The translations under genes were made by a program, and so were the position numbers. A stretch of 64,000 bases of DNA from Selaginella moellendorffii. Taxonomy: Eukaryota; Streptophyta; Lycopodiopsida; Selaginellales; Selaginellaceae. The notes beneath the pieces were generated by a model. It did not search any database, was not told the origin of the DNA, and saw only the letters and a program-made list of their open reading frames with translations. This document shows, piece after piece, positions 10,736 through 22,263 of this stretch (the first letter of the stretch is position 1; every line of letters starts with the position of its first letter). The stretch lies in contig NW_003314264.1 in the NCBI RefSeq assembly GCF_000143415.4, positions 1,711,786-1,775,785 on the forward strand. Reading direction: 5' to 3'.

Positions 10736-13700
10736 CATGTCATATGTTGGTCCCCTTGTGTCCCTTTTCTAGAGACTCACTTATTGCTCATTTTGTGCTT
10801 GTTCCTCGAGCACTTCGTTGGGAGTTTCACTCCCATTCTCGACTTTTCAAGTCAGAGCTTTTAGTCCAAATGTGTTATGCTCCTTTGGCTTTTGTTTTGG
10901 CCACTACCACATGGCACCCTTTCGGCTCCACTTTGGGGCTTAGGGATTTGTGTCTCACAACTCCACCATCCATAGATAAAGTTCGATGTCCTCATCGAAT
11001 AATAAACTATTTTATGAAGTAATACCAATATGTATTACCCTTTCCATCCTTGGCACCTAGCCAATATTCATCAATGGTTTGACATTAAAGGCTCACCATG
11101 CCTTGTCCATCACTTAGGAGCATGGGCTCTCCAACTTAAAAAAACTCATTCGACCATTTGTGGTGGTTCTCTTCTTTTATTGGTTTAGTTCTCGCTAAAT
11201 TTGTTAGAGACACCTTCTCTATCTCAATTCCACTACTCATTCTCGAGTAGTCTCAGTTCCCATTGATATAACCTTTGCATTTTGGAACTTTTAGTTTTGA
11301 CTTCTCGGAATCAATTTCCTGGGTGTCTCCAACACCTTGCATTGCACATTTTGTGCAACTCCACTTCCCCATCCTAGGAAGTTCTCTACTCGAGAGCACC
11401 ATCATCCTCTTTTTTATTTTGTGTCACCTTTAACACTAAGTTCTAGTTATCATAAGTGGTGCTAGGGTTGTCCACGGCTCTATCATTTGGCTACCTTACT
11501 GTTCCCTACTTTGGAGCTCTTACTTCGCCAAATTGGAGCACTTGGGAATCCATCATTGGACGCACACTTCCTTTCCCACAATCTGTTAGCATCTAACACA
11601 TTAGTATTCCTTGGCTAACTTTGCCATTTGGATTCTTTCCAATGAATCCCATGGCCCAGACCTGGCCACTAGTCTTTTGCTCCTATCTGTTAATTGTTGC
11701 ACCAAGCAATATAGGATCACTACCTCCATTCTCGAGGTATCATTTTGGTTCCATGGCAAAGGCTTTACTGGCTAAGTCCAGAGGGTCCTCACCCCTAGTA
11801 CATCCTTTTAGCATTTTCTACTACGGGTTCCGTCCATGGCCCAACTTTGTAACCCTACTATGGGTCTTTCCTAGAGACTATTTTCTTGGACTCATTATAC
11901 CATTGTTTCAGCACAATTAATTTCCCTTTAGGTGTCCTTCTCACTTGGTCATCTTGACCAAGCCACACTATTATCAATAGTTCAAATCAACACTTTGAAT
12001 TAAAAATTATGTTCTTTAACGCAAACAAAAACCTTGTCTTTGTTTAGCCACAAGATCACCTAGTGATCTCATCTTGACCCTTAATAGGTCTACTAATAAA
12101 AACTAAGTCTTCCAGACCTTTTAAATTGTTGACTATGACCCTGGGGGCATCCCCCACACTTGGCAGTGCGCCCAAGTCAGCTCTTCCAGCCAAGGATCCA
12201 TATCAACTGCGACTGGGTGTCCCCATCTTATTCACCACAACCTTGGTACTACTTTGCACCAAAGTGTTCAAGTTAGATATGCCGAGCTTTCATACTAGGC
12301 AATTTAACCGTGCATCACGACTTTGAAGCAACCCTGCTTGGTGGTGTGCCCAAACCAGTCTCCTCACTGAGAGTCCATGACTATCGAAAAATGAGTGTCT
12401 TTATATTCCAAACCATCACCACGCCCTAGTGATTTGGGACTCAAACCCAAGCACTAGAGGGTCGGGACTTGAACCCAACCTTTGTATATGCATTTATGGA
12501 CGGCATCACATAGGATGTCTAGCGTGACTCCCCATGCCGGTGCACCAACTTATATTTAAAGCGTGCTACAAATCACAACTTAAGAACCTAGTTCCTTTGC
12601 ACCGCCAAGTCCTCTCACTTGACAAGTTTGTGATCATGCATAGACTCCTCCATGCTTGGCCCTATGAGCCACCCCTTTTGAAGTTAGCACCTTCTATTAG
12701 GGGATTTATTCCCTTGACTTGCCAATCTCGCTTAGCAAGTCATTCGACCAATATAACATGGTTTCATGCATAAGCATGAAAGTCCTTGACCATCAACTTT
12801 TGTTCAAAGCCATCCCTTTGAACACTCGGGAACTACTTCCAGAACTTTGATAGCATTGCCTTATAGTAAGCTTCAAGACCATGCTTTTGCTGTGCCACTT
12901 TAATTTCATGCATTTTATGAATCATTTACACTTGGCTTTCTAGGTATTAAACTACCTAGAATTGTTTTTGGGAACTTTAAAGGAACTTTGTCCCTTAGCT
13001 TGCTAAGGCTTTCCCTTTCGCAAGCATTTTAATTGCCATATAGTCTAACATGGATAAATCCATGCTTTAGACTCTCCATGGCACCATGGTTGTTAGTAAC
13101 AACATGCTCGAGCACCCACTTGATTCTCCACTCCCAACTGACATAACCATCCTTGGTTATGCTCTTCGATTCATATGGTTTAGTTCTATCCCTTTATTAT
13201 TTGCTTTTGGCCTCATACATTTCCTTCGGTTATTCGCTTCCAGACTAAGAGGATAGCTTTGCACTTTTTACCATTCTTTAGCAAGTATTTTTAGAGATGA
13301 ACCTACCTAATAGCCTAGAGAGTGGTTTCTCAATCCGGGTATGCTCACTTTATAATCCCACACACTGGGATTAACGTTGCTACTTATGGGCTTTTATATG
13401 CCCATCACTAACCTTGCCAAAATTCTATTTTTGGCTTTGTCTTATTTAGATAGATGATCTTCTCCCGTTTTTGCAACCTTGGACATTTGGATAGCACCTT
13501 CTATTCATCATTCGCTAGGGACTTAGTCCCTTGGGCCATATCTATTGCCCTTGCGACACTAAACACCACCTTTTAGTGTTCTAGAATGTTTGGGTGTCCC
13601 AATGATGGCTTCTTTGACAATAAGCATTCCCTTTTACGACATTAACTTATTATATCACAACATAAGGAATTTATCCCCCATAAGGGTATATTTAATTTCC

Positions 13701-13863
13701 ATTAAGAAGTCTTGGGTAGCTACTTTCTACTAGTTTAACCAATTATTTTGCACTTTTTGCTTAGTTGCCTCATAATTGTCAAGTCCTACAACTCATTGCT
13801 AGTGCCTCCACACCTCCATCACTATCAAGGTCACCATACTCCAACCGCATGCCTTATAGCTTA

Positions 13864-14152
13864 ATGCTTTATTTCGTTAAAGTGGGACTTTTCATTATCC
13901 CACTTATGGTGTGTGGCCACATGCCATTTTTATAACAACAATAAAAAATTGAAGTTTTAACTTTATAATTTATAAATTAAAAACTTTTCATATGATTTTG
14001 TGTTATAATATTGTGAAATATAAAAAAATAAATTAAAAAACTGATAGAAATATTAATAAATATTAATTAAGTACTAGGAAATGGCATGTGGACACATGCT
14101 AATTAATGTCCCACTTTACTGAATAAGTCCCACTTTAACGAAATAAAGCATC
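13864..14152. mobile_element. MITE (289 bp) with ~65-75-bp terminal inverted repeats and TTA target duplication
   Basis: The left end ATGCTTTATTTCGTTAAAG is repeated in reverse complement at the right end, and similarity extends about 65-75 bp inward to GCCACATGCCATTT. The core is AT-rich and non-coding. TTA flanks it on both sides (13,861-13,863 and 14,153-14,155). Family B copies at about 16,385 and 25,210 read AGCTTAGG or ACTTAGG with one TTA and no insert. Long inverted repeats with a 3-bp TTA duplication suggest the PIF/Harbinger (Tourist-like) group; the superfamily call is inference, since no transposase is present. Confidence 0.85.
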
Positions 14153-14520
14153 TTAGGTTATACCATTCCTATTTTCATTATGATTCTTTTGGGAAGGGGT
14201 TCTTGTGAACCTACTAACTTAACCTCAAGGTATCACACCTTGGCACATTCGGCCATTAATGAGATACCCACTGTTCTCATACTTGGATCTTATGATCCTC
14301 TTCATCCTTTATGGGGCACAACACACATTAGTCCAAATGCTTTTACCAATCCCTTAGGACCATTCCTTGACTCTACTTGAGTCATCTAACAGTTTTGGAC
14401 TTTACTAATTCAATGACCCATAAGGTCCTATTTTTGAGGTGCTAGCTCACTAGAATACAACTTCGTGTATTCATGTCCTACTCATAAGGACCATCTTTGT
14501 AAGTGTTACTCCAACACTTG

Positions 14521-15472
14521 AGGGTCCAACAGAATCTCTAACAGAATAAAGGGAGAGAACCACCACAAGTGGTGTAATAAGCCTTTAAGTTAGGGAGATT
14601 ATACTTCTTAAAGGATGGGTAAGGCATAGTAAGCTTTTGGTGTTGAACCATTGATAAATATTGGTTGGGTGCCAAGGATGAAAAATGGTAATCCAAGATA
14701 GGATTACTTTATCAAATGGTTTATCATTCCATAAGGACATTGAACTTTTTCTATGGGTGGTGGAGTTGTGAGACACAAAATCCCTAGGCCCCAAAGTGGA
14801 GTCCATGAAGGAGTTCAAGATGGATTCGAGATGGAGTTCGAGAAAAAGTCCAAGATAGACCCGAGATGGAGTTTGAGAAGGAGTCTAGGATGGAGTCTGA
14901 AATGGAGTCCAAGATGAACCTGATATGGAGTCTGAGATGGACCCAAGATGGAGTCCGAGATGGAGTTCGAGACAGAGTCTAAGATGAGTCTGAGACCGAG
15001 ACTGAGACTGAGACAAAGTCTAAGTCTGAGTTCGAGTCCAAATACTAATACAGACTGTTGGGTGAAAACCCAAAGCAATCGTCCCCTCGAGGGGGTGGGG
15101 CTACAGGGGGTTCCAAAAGTATAACAGGGAGAGTGTAGGGGTTGGCCCCAGTGGAGCCAGTTTAGCCAGGAAAGGCTAGTGTGACATAGAAAGGCTATGC
15201 CCACGTGTTGGGTGATGATATATCCACTGAGGAGTCTAAGACTAAAGTGAATACAGACTGACAAATGGGGTAGTTTGGTGAAGTGTTCAAGAGCTAGCTC
15301 TAATCCCCTTGGGAGATCGAATGGTTGATGCTCCCAATCCAAGCGTGGGTGGCATTACCTAGTAAGTCCCAAGTCCGGAATAGAACTCATGGAGGTTGTG
15401 AGTGAGACTCCTTTAAGTGGTCGAAGATGTAGTTAAGTGACTAAAGTAAAATGGAAAATTTAGTTGTTTACA
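14521..15472 (+). mobile_element. Family B 3' end: interior tail, PPT and LTR, + sense
   Basis: From about 14,521 the sequence is the reverse complement of the LTR-proximal interior of family B. The PPT-like GGGTGGTGGAGT precedes an LTR at 14,767-15,472 (TGTGAG...TTTACA, 706 bp). The LTR is short because its tandem array (about 14,815-15,050) is contracted and other LTR sequence is missing. It meets copy C head-on at ~14,520 and the next - sense interior at 15,473. A 175-codon antisense frame at 14,815-15,342 is an artefact of the array. Confidence 0.75.
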
Positions 15473-18029
15473 TCTAAATACTAATCTACCTAGAATTGTT
15501 TTTGGGAATCTTGAAAGGACTCTATCCTTAAGCTTGCTAAGGCCTCTCCTTTTGCAAGCTTTATAATTGCCATATGGTCTAATATAGACAATTCCATACT
15601 TTAAACTTTCCATAGTATCACGGTTGCTAATAGCAATATGTTCGAGCACCTACTTGATTCTCCACTCCCAACTTGCATAACCACCATTGGTTATGCCTTG
15701 CAATTCCTATGGTTCATTTCTATCTCTTTACTACATGCTTTTCGGCATTATGCCTTCCCTTTAGTTATTCTTCTTTGGTTTAGGAGGGTAATTTTGCACT
15801 TTCTACCATGCCTTAACATGTATTCTTAAGGATGAACTTACTCAATAACTTAGGGAGTGGTTCTTCAATTTAGATATGCTCATCATGTAATCCCACACAC
15901 CAGGATTAACATTGTTACACATAGGCCTCTTTATGCCCATTGCTAGCCATGCCAAAATCCCTTTTTGGTCTGTCCAATTCGGATAAATAGACTTCTCGTC
16001 TTCGCAACCTTAAACATTAGATAGCATCTCCTATCCATTATTCCCTTGGGCCTTACGTAATGCTAATTTGAAACACCACTCTCTAGTGTTTTAAAGTGTT
16101 TTGGTGTTTTAATGATGACTTTATTTGATAATGAGCATTTCCCTTTATGACATTGATTTAAGATATCTCAATATAAAAAATTTATCCCCCGGAAGGGTAT
16201 ACCTAACCTCTTTATACCAATAAAAAGTTTTGGGTAGTTAACTTCTACCAATCCAATAATTTATTTTGCACCTTTTATTTAGTTACCTCATAATTGTCAA
16301 GTGCTATAAGTCATTGTTAGTGCTTCCACACCTCTATCATTATTTAGGTCACTACACTCTAACCTCATGCCTTTCAACTTAGGCTATGCCATTCCCATTT
16401 TCATTAAGATTCTTTTGGCAAAGGGTTCTTATGAACCTACCAACTTGACCTCAATGCATTATACCTTGGCACATTTGGTGTCTCCACACCATCGGTTCCA
16501 CGAGTTTACCTTTATAACACTTCCCATTTATGTTTAGGTCTTTGCTAAGACCAACATAATCGTTTCTCATGCCAACTATCAATTTGCACTACACTATAGT
16601 GTTTGCCTACAACTTTGAGCCAAAGTTGCTTTCTTCTGGGAACACCTTTCCTACAACTTTAATATGGCACCTTCTACCATTAATAAGACACATATTGTTC
16701 TCATACTTTGATCTTATAATCTTCCCTATCCCTCGTAGGGTACAACACACCTTTGTCTAAATGCTTCCGCCAATCTTCTAGGACCATTCCTTGGCTCTAC
16801 TCGAGTCATCTAGCTTTTTTGGAAATTCGACGACTTGTAAAGTTCTAGCCTTTTAGATATTTTTTATATGTCAGTTCACTAGAATATATCTTCTTGTATT
16901 CATGTCCTACTTCCAAGGACCATCTTTGCAAGTGTTATTCCAACACATGGTTATTTTCTGTTCCTTGTGGGCTACCTTTGCCCCTTAGGACTATCCATCC
17001 ATATAATAAAAATATTGACTCATCCTCTAAGTACATCCCCAACTCCTTGGGTTTGTTCTAGTATTTATAAAAGCTAACCCCAGCTACCATTTCAAAAACT
17101 CGTGTCCTCATCCGTATTTGATCTCCCACAATCACTAATTTTGGTCTCAAATTCATGAGCACTAACCTCAACTATATAAGGATAATCTTGTGACTCTTTT
17201 ATTGTTTTGGAGTCTCTATCTTTCCTGTAATCCCAATTATAATTGTTTACCACAATTATATTAGTTAGTTCGCTAAGTCAAACACTCATCTGAATCACAT
17301 CCTCAACTTTTTGAGGAAAACCTTATATTGTTTCTAAGATCCTGAAGTCGTTCCCAAATTGGCCCTTTGTTATCCACCACTTTGCCAGCATATTCACTTA
17401 TAAACTAAGATGGAGAGTCATGCCCTTTTGACATGCTATTCCTCGAGGATAGGCCTACTTTTGGGACTTTCAATGCCAAGACAAGTGGTGATATATTTGA
17501 CCACCAATAAAAGTCAAACTAAGGAATAGCTTCAATATTAAATTGTAAGTGACTAAATTTTCTATTTTAGTTTAGTCACTTAACCACACCTCCAACCACT
17601 TGGAAGAGTCTTACTCATAACCTCCATAAGTTTTATTCCAGACTTGGGGACTTGCTACCCTTGAGAATAGCATCCATACCACTCAACCATTACATTTGGT
17701 TCAAGTGCTCCACGTGTCCAAGCCCATGACCGACACCCAAAAGTACCATTGACATATCAGCCCGTTACACTAAAGTCATGCCCATTCACCTTTGTCATAT
17801 TGGTGATCTAATACCACCTGCATCACAATCTTGTCTCTCAAAGACTGAGCCATCCGTCCATAAGTGATCATCGTTAGCATCCTCAAGATGCTTGTAGACA
17901 TGGGGAACAGCCTTCCCCAATATCCCTTTTTTGGTCCCCACCAAGTCCTTTTCTGTCAATTGCCATGTTCGCACTGGGTCAAGACCCATAGGCCTGACTA
18001 TTATGCCCCACTCACCTTTGGGAATTCTT

Positions 18030-19290
18030 GGAAGCCATAAATTTTTCCTTTCCAATTTGCTAGCTTACCTAGTTTATCCAACCCGGTCTTAGCCTTAATT
18101 AAGTTCCTTCACCAAGGTTCCCACCTATTGTACCAACTTCTACTTGGTTTTACTTGGTTTCAACTACTCACTGCATGAGCAATAGAGCATTAGCCATCCA
18201 TCCACAGATTCCCAAATCTCTTGTAATCCCCCTCCCTGGGTTAGACTGGACTTAAGGTTCAACTACACTCCTTGTAGGCGCAAGTAGCCAAGCGCACCAA
18301 GCTACCAAATTTTTAACATCCCTTGGTAAAACAAGACTTGATCATGGAACCCTTTAAATCCTAAGCCTTGGGTGTAACACTCGCTTTAAGGCACCGAGGG
18401 GAAACACCATAGCATAACAGCTTGGTATAGGTACCTTTACTCCCCCACTTCCATCCCAAAGAGAAGGAGCCTATAAGCTCCTGAGTTTGGACTTCCTAAG
18501 AGGTCACCCAGCCCAGTACTATTCAAACCCAAGGACGCTTAACCCCAAATATCCCAAGACCCTTAACCGATTGGAAAAGGGGGTGCACTCTTGTTCATGG
18601 CCCTTTCCCTCTATATTTGAATCCCATGGATCGTCTCTCAAGTCGCTCCCTTTGGTTGCTTACAGAGCCCTTAGGAAAGGGCAAGGACTAGTGAGCCGCA
18701 AGGTACTCAAGTGGGGTACCATTCCATATGAGCCAGGAGCACCGCAATTGGTTTCTCTTTTAGGAGTGGGAGTTGCTCTTGAGCACTTCCTTGGGTGGCC
18801 CCTCCGGCACCACCCGAGTCCATGCTCACTCTCATCCAAGGCCCCTAAGACTAAGTACCTCAAGTTAATTTGGAAGCACCACTAGAGAGTTCCTTCGAGA
18901 CTGGTTCCTCAACCTCACTCAACCTCACTATCCCTACTATACTTTTGGAACCCCCTGCAACCCCCCCCCCCCCCCCGGAGACACACGCTTTGGGCTTTCA
19001 CCCCACGACCTGTATTAGTATTCGGACTCGGTCTCAAACTCGATCTCGGACTTGACCTCGGACTCTGTCTCGAACTCAATCCTGAACTCAATTTCGGACC
19101 CAATCTCATATCTCAGACTTGGTCTCGGACTCAATCTCGAACTCGGTCTCAGAATCAGTCTCAGACTCGATTTTGAACTCAGTTTTAGAGTCGCTCTCAG
19201 ACTCAATCTTGGACTCAGTCTCATCTATTGAACTCTTTATCATTTTGGTCGTGCATTCGGGGATCCTTTAGCCTTCAACACCTCAGGGAG
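18030..19290. other. Insertion of uncertain origin in LTR of copy D
   Basis: This segment has no counterpart in the other family B LTRs. It holds a solo TRIM LTR (18,472-18,664), a run of 16 or so C near 18,960, the ...CTTTGGGCTTTCACCC block shared by family A and B LTRs, and a GGACTCGGTCTC-type array (19,017-19,225). The last three resemble a piece of a related but distinct LTR family. The breakpoints are approximate. Confidence 0.45.
18472..18664 (-). repeat. Solo TRIM LTR with perfect GAGCC target duplication
   Basis: A 193-bp reverse-strand copy of the 8,450/8,832 LTR, running TATAAGCTCC...TTGCTTACA. GAGCC lies immediately on both sides (18,467-18,471 and 18,665-18,669). A single LTR between identical 5-bp repeats is the product of LTR-LTR recombination. 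Confidence 0.88.
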
Positions 19291-20272
19291 TTGTTCCTTA
19301 CGCTTCCTTACCACATGACCGCATCCTTGATCACCACACAAAAGGATTGGTCCTCTTTCTTTCCTTAATCAAGGATTTCAGGGCAACATTTTGAAACATT
19401 GTAGCCCTGCAAAGCCTCATGGGTACTCTCCCCACCATCTACCTTTGGGTGCCCTAGCCAAGTGGCTAGAGCGACGTTTTGATGAGCCACACTAGGTATC
19501 CAAGTAGGTAGTGCCACCCACACTTGGACTGGGAGCATCAACCATTTGATCTTCTGGGGGAGCTAGAGTCAGCTCTTGAACACTTCACCAAGCTACCTCA
19601 CTTGTCTGTCCGTATTCACTTTAGTGTTAGACTTCCCAATGGTTATATCATCACCCAACACATGGGTATAACCTTCCTGGGCCACATTGGCCTTTCCTGG
19701 CCAAATTAGTTCCACTAGAGTCCAACCCCTATACTCTCCCTACAACCCCCTGCCCCCTCCCCCCTCCCCCTGAGGATGATCACTTTGGGATTTCACCCAA
19801 CAGCTTGTATTAGTATTCAGACTTGGACTCAGACTTGGTCTTGGTCTCAGACTCAAACTCAGTCTCAGTTCCATCTCAAACTCCATTTCGAACTCCATCT
19901 CGAGTCCATCTCAGACTTCATCTCAGACTCTATCTCATGTCCATCTTGGACTCCATCTCAAGTCCATCTTAGACTCCATCTCATATCCATCTCAGGCTCC
20001 ATCTTGGACTCTGTCTTGGGTCCATCTCGGATTCCATCTTGTACTCCATTTCAAACTCCATCTTGGGTCCATCTCAGACTCCATCTCGACACTTCCATAT
20101 GTCATGTGTTGGTCCTCTTGTGTCTTTATCTAGAGACTCATTTATTGCATGCTTCATGCCCATTCCTTGAGCACTTCATTGAGAGTTCCACTCCCGCTCT
20201 TGACTTTTCAAGTCAAAGCTTTTAGTCCAAACGTGTTACTCTCATTTGGCTTCCGCTTCAACCACTACCATA

Positions 20273-20425
20273 CAAGTTCATGCATGAACTAGAGTGGAAA
20301 ACCACATCCTCTTGACATGCTACTCCTTGAGGATAGGTCCAATCCTTGGACCTTCTGATGCCAATACAAATGGTGATTGTGATACATAAATCGCGAAGCC
20401 CCAAAAGTGGAGCCGAAAGGGTGCT
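20273..20425. repeat. Patch of family B interior and LTR-end fragments
   Basis: 20,273-20,377 matches interior sequence near the PBS (compare 26,220-26,325). From 20,378 the sequence TGTGATACATAAATCGCG...GGTGCT matches the outer end of a family B LTR in opposite orientation. The complete element inserted at its end. Confidence 0.55.
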
Positions 20426-21419
20426 TGTAAGCGACTAATTTTTCCATTCTACTTTAGTCACTTAACCACACCTCTGACCACTTGGAGGAGTCTCATTCAC
20501 AACCTCCATAAGTCCAATTCAGGACTTGGGACTTGCTAGCCCCAAGAATGGCATCCATGCCACTCAACCCTTGCACCTGGTCCAAGTGCTCCACGTGTCC
20601 GATCCCATGACCGACACTCAAAGGTACCACCGACATAGCAGCCTGTTACGCTAAGGCCATGCCCAATCACCTTTGCCGCATTGGTAGTCCAATACCACTT
20701 GCAACACAGTCTTGTCTCTCCAAGACTGGGCCAACCATCCATGAGTGGTCATCCCAGATCCACTCCTTAGCATCCTTAGAATGCCCACCGACAAGGGGAA
20801 TAGCCTTCCCCAATATCCCTTTTCTAGTCCCCACCAAGTCCCTTTCTGCCCACGGCCATGTTCACCAACACTACCACTGAATCGAGGCCCACCGGCCCGA
20901 CCACTAAGTCCCACGGTCCTCTGGGACTTCCTCACCACACGACTGTGTCCTTGGTCACTACCCCAGAGGGCTACTCCTCTTCCTTTCCACAGTCTGGGCC
21001 TTTGGGACAACATTTCGGAACACCGTGGCCTTACGCGAGCCACCTGGGTACTCACCCCGCCTTTCGCCTTTAGGTGCTCTAGCCATGGGCTTAGAGCGAG
21101 GTTCCGTTAAGCCACGCCTGGTATCCAAGTAGGTAGTGCCACCCACACTTGGACTGAGAGCATCGGCTAGTCAATCTCCCGGGGGAACTAGAGCCGGCTC
21201 TTGAACACTTCACCAAGCTACCCCGCTTGTCGGTCTGTATTCACTCTAGTCTTGGACTTCCTAGTGGTCAGTTCATCACCCAACACTGGGTCTGGCCTTC
21301 CTGGGCCAAACGGCCTTTCCTGGCCAAACTAGCTCCACTGCAGTCCTCCCCCTTACTATACTTTTGGAGCTCACCAAACCCCCAGGGTTTGGGAGACGAA
21401 CGCTTTGGGCTTTCACCCT

Positions 21420-21625
21420 CTCAGACTCGAACTCAGACTCGGACTCGGACTCGGACTCGGACTCGGACTCGAACTCGGACTCGGACTCGAACTCGAACTC
21501 GGACTCGGACTCGAACTCGGACTCGGACTCGGACTCGGACTCGGACTCGGACTCGGGCTCGGGCTCGGTCTCAGCCTTGGCCTCAGTCTCGGTCTCGGTC
21601 CCGGTCTCGGTCCCGGTCTCGGTCT
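21420..21625. repeat. GACTCG hexamer array
   Basis: A run of GACTCG with occasional GAACTC and GGGCTC variants, grading into GGTCTC units. The hexamer period keeps several frames open on both strands, giving artefactual Ser-Asp, Arg-Thr or Leu-Gly repeat 'proteins'. Confidence 0.9.
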
Positions 21626-22030
21626 CGACCTCGGACTCCATCTCGGGTCCTTCTCAGACTCCATCTCGGACTCCATCTCGGGCTCCGTCTCGGTCCATCT
21701 CGGACTCCATCTCGGACTCCATCTTGGTCCATCTCGGACTCCATCTCAGGTCCATCTCGGACTCCGTCTCGGTCCACCTCAGACTCCATCTCGGACTCCA
21801 TCTCGGGTCCATCTCAGACTCCATCTCGGACTCCATCTCGGACTCCATCTCGGGTCCATCTCGGACTCCATCTCGGACTCCATCTCAGGTCCATCTCGGA
21901 CTCCGTCTCGGTCCACCTCGGACTCCATATCAGACTCCATCTCAGACTCCACTTCGGACTCCATATCGGACTCCACTTCGGGTCCATCTCGGACTCCAAC
22001 TAGGGTCCATCTCAGACTCCATCTCGGACA
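21626..22030. repeat. GGACTCCATCTCGGGTCCATCTC-type array
   Basis: Units of about 12-30 bp built from GGACTCCATCTC and GGGTCCATCTC alternate across the second half of the LTR array. Unit order differs from the sister LTR at 32,230-32,930, so the arrays expanded or contracted independently after insertion, or between related templates. Confidence 0.88.
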
Positions 22031-22263
22031 CTTCCATGTGTCATGTGTTGGTCCTTTTTGGGTCTCTTTTTGGAGCCTTGCTTATTGCTCGCTTTGTGCT
22101 TGCTTCTTGAGCACTTTGTTGGGAGTTCCACTCCCGCTCTCAACCTTCCAAGTCAGAGCTTTTAGTCCAAACGTGTTACACTCGTTTGGGCTTTCGCTTC
22201 GGCCACTACCACGTGGCACCCTTTCCGGCTCCACTTTGGGGCCTAGGGATTTTGTGTCTCACA

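Larger units (their letters stand above)
9533..14520 (-). mobile_element. Family B element (copy C), truncated at its PBS side
   Basis: The 3' LTR (9,533-10,959, about 1.43 kb) ends CTCACA, followed by the reverse complement of the PPT (ACTCCACCATCC). Interior sequence then runs to about 14,520, where it breaks off opposite position ~25,770 of the complete copy and meets a piece in the opposite orientation. The outer LTR end reads TATAAGTG instead of TGTAAGCG. The + strand frame at 11,621-11,920 and similar ones have no family character. The copy is more diverged and AT-shifted than the 20,426-33,161 copy. Confidence 0.75.
15473..20272 (-). mobile_element. Family B copy D: interior fragment plus 5' LTR with a ~1.2-kb insertion
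   Basis: 15,473-17,543 matches the PBS-proximal half of the family B interior (about 24,285-26,373 of the complete copy). At 17,544 the LTR begins (TGTAAGTGAC...). It follows the family LTR to about 18,030, is interrupted until about 19,290, then resumes through the tandem array (19,806-20,095) to about 20,272. The PBS is decayed relative to the complete copy. No coding frame is present. Confidence 0.65.
20426..22263 (-). repeat. Family B 3' LTR (1,838 bp)
   Basis: It starts TGTAAGCGACTAA and ends GTGTCTCACA on the + strand. About 600 bp of it is simple tandem sequence (21,420-22,030). Its first ~850 bp is nearly identical to 26,374-27,224, and the rest to 31,946-33,161. Frames in its first kilobase (e.g. 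20,651-21,055 -) are LTR sequence rather than genes. Confidence 0.88.

Noticed and set aside
10531-11022. 163-codon frame
   Set aside because: Begins in the LTR tandem array of family B copy C and runs out of the LTR into its interior; repeat artefact.
14815-15342. 175-codon antisense frame
   Set aside because: Lies within a family B LTR and owes its length to the contracted array.
21420-22030. CRISPR-like periodicity
   Set aside because: The arrays have no unique spacers of constant length, and the genome is eukaryotic.
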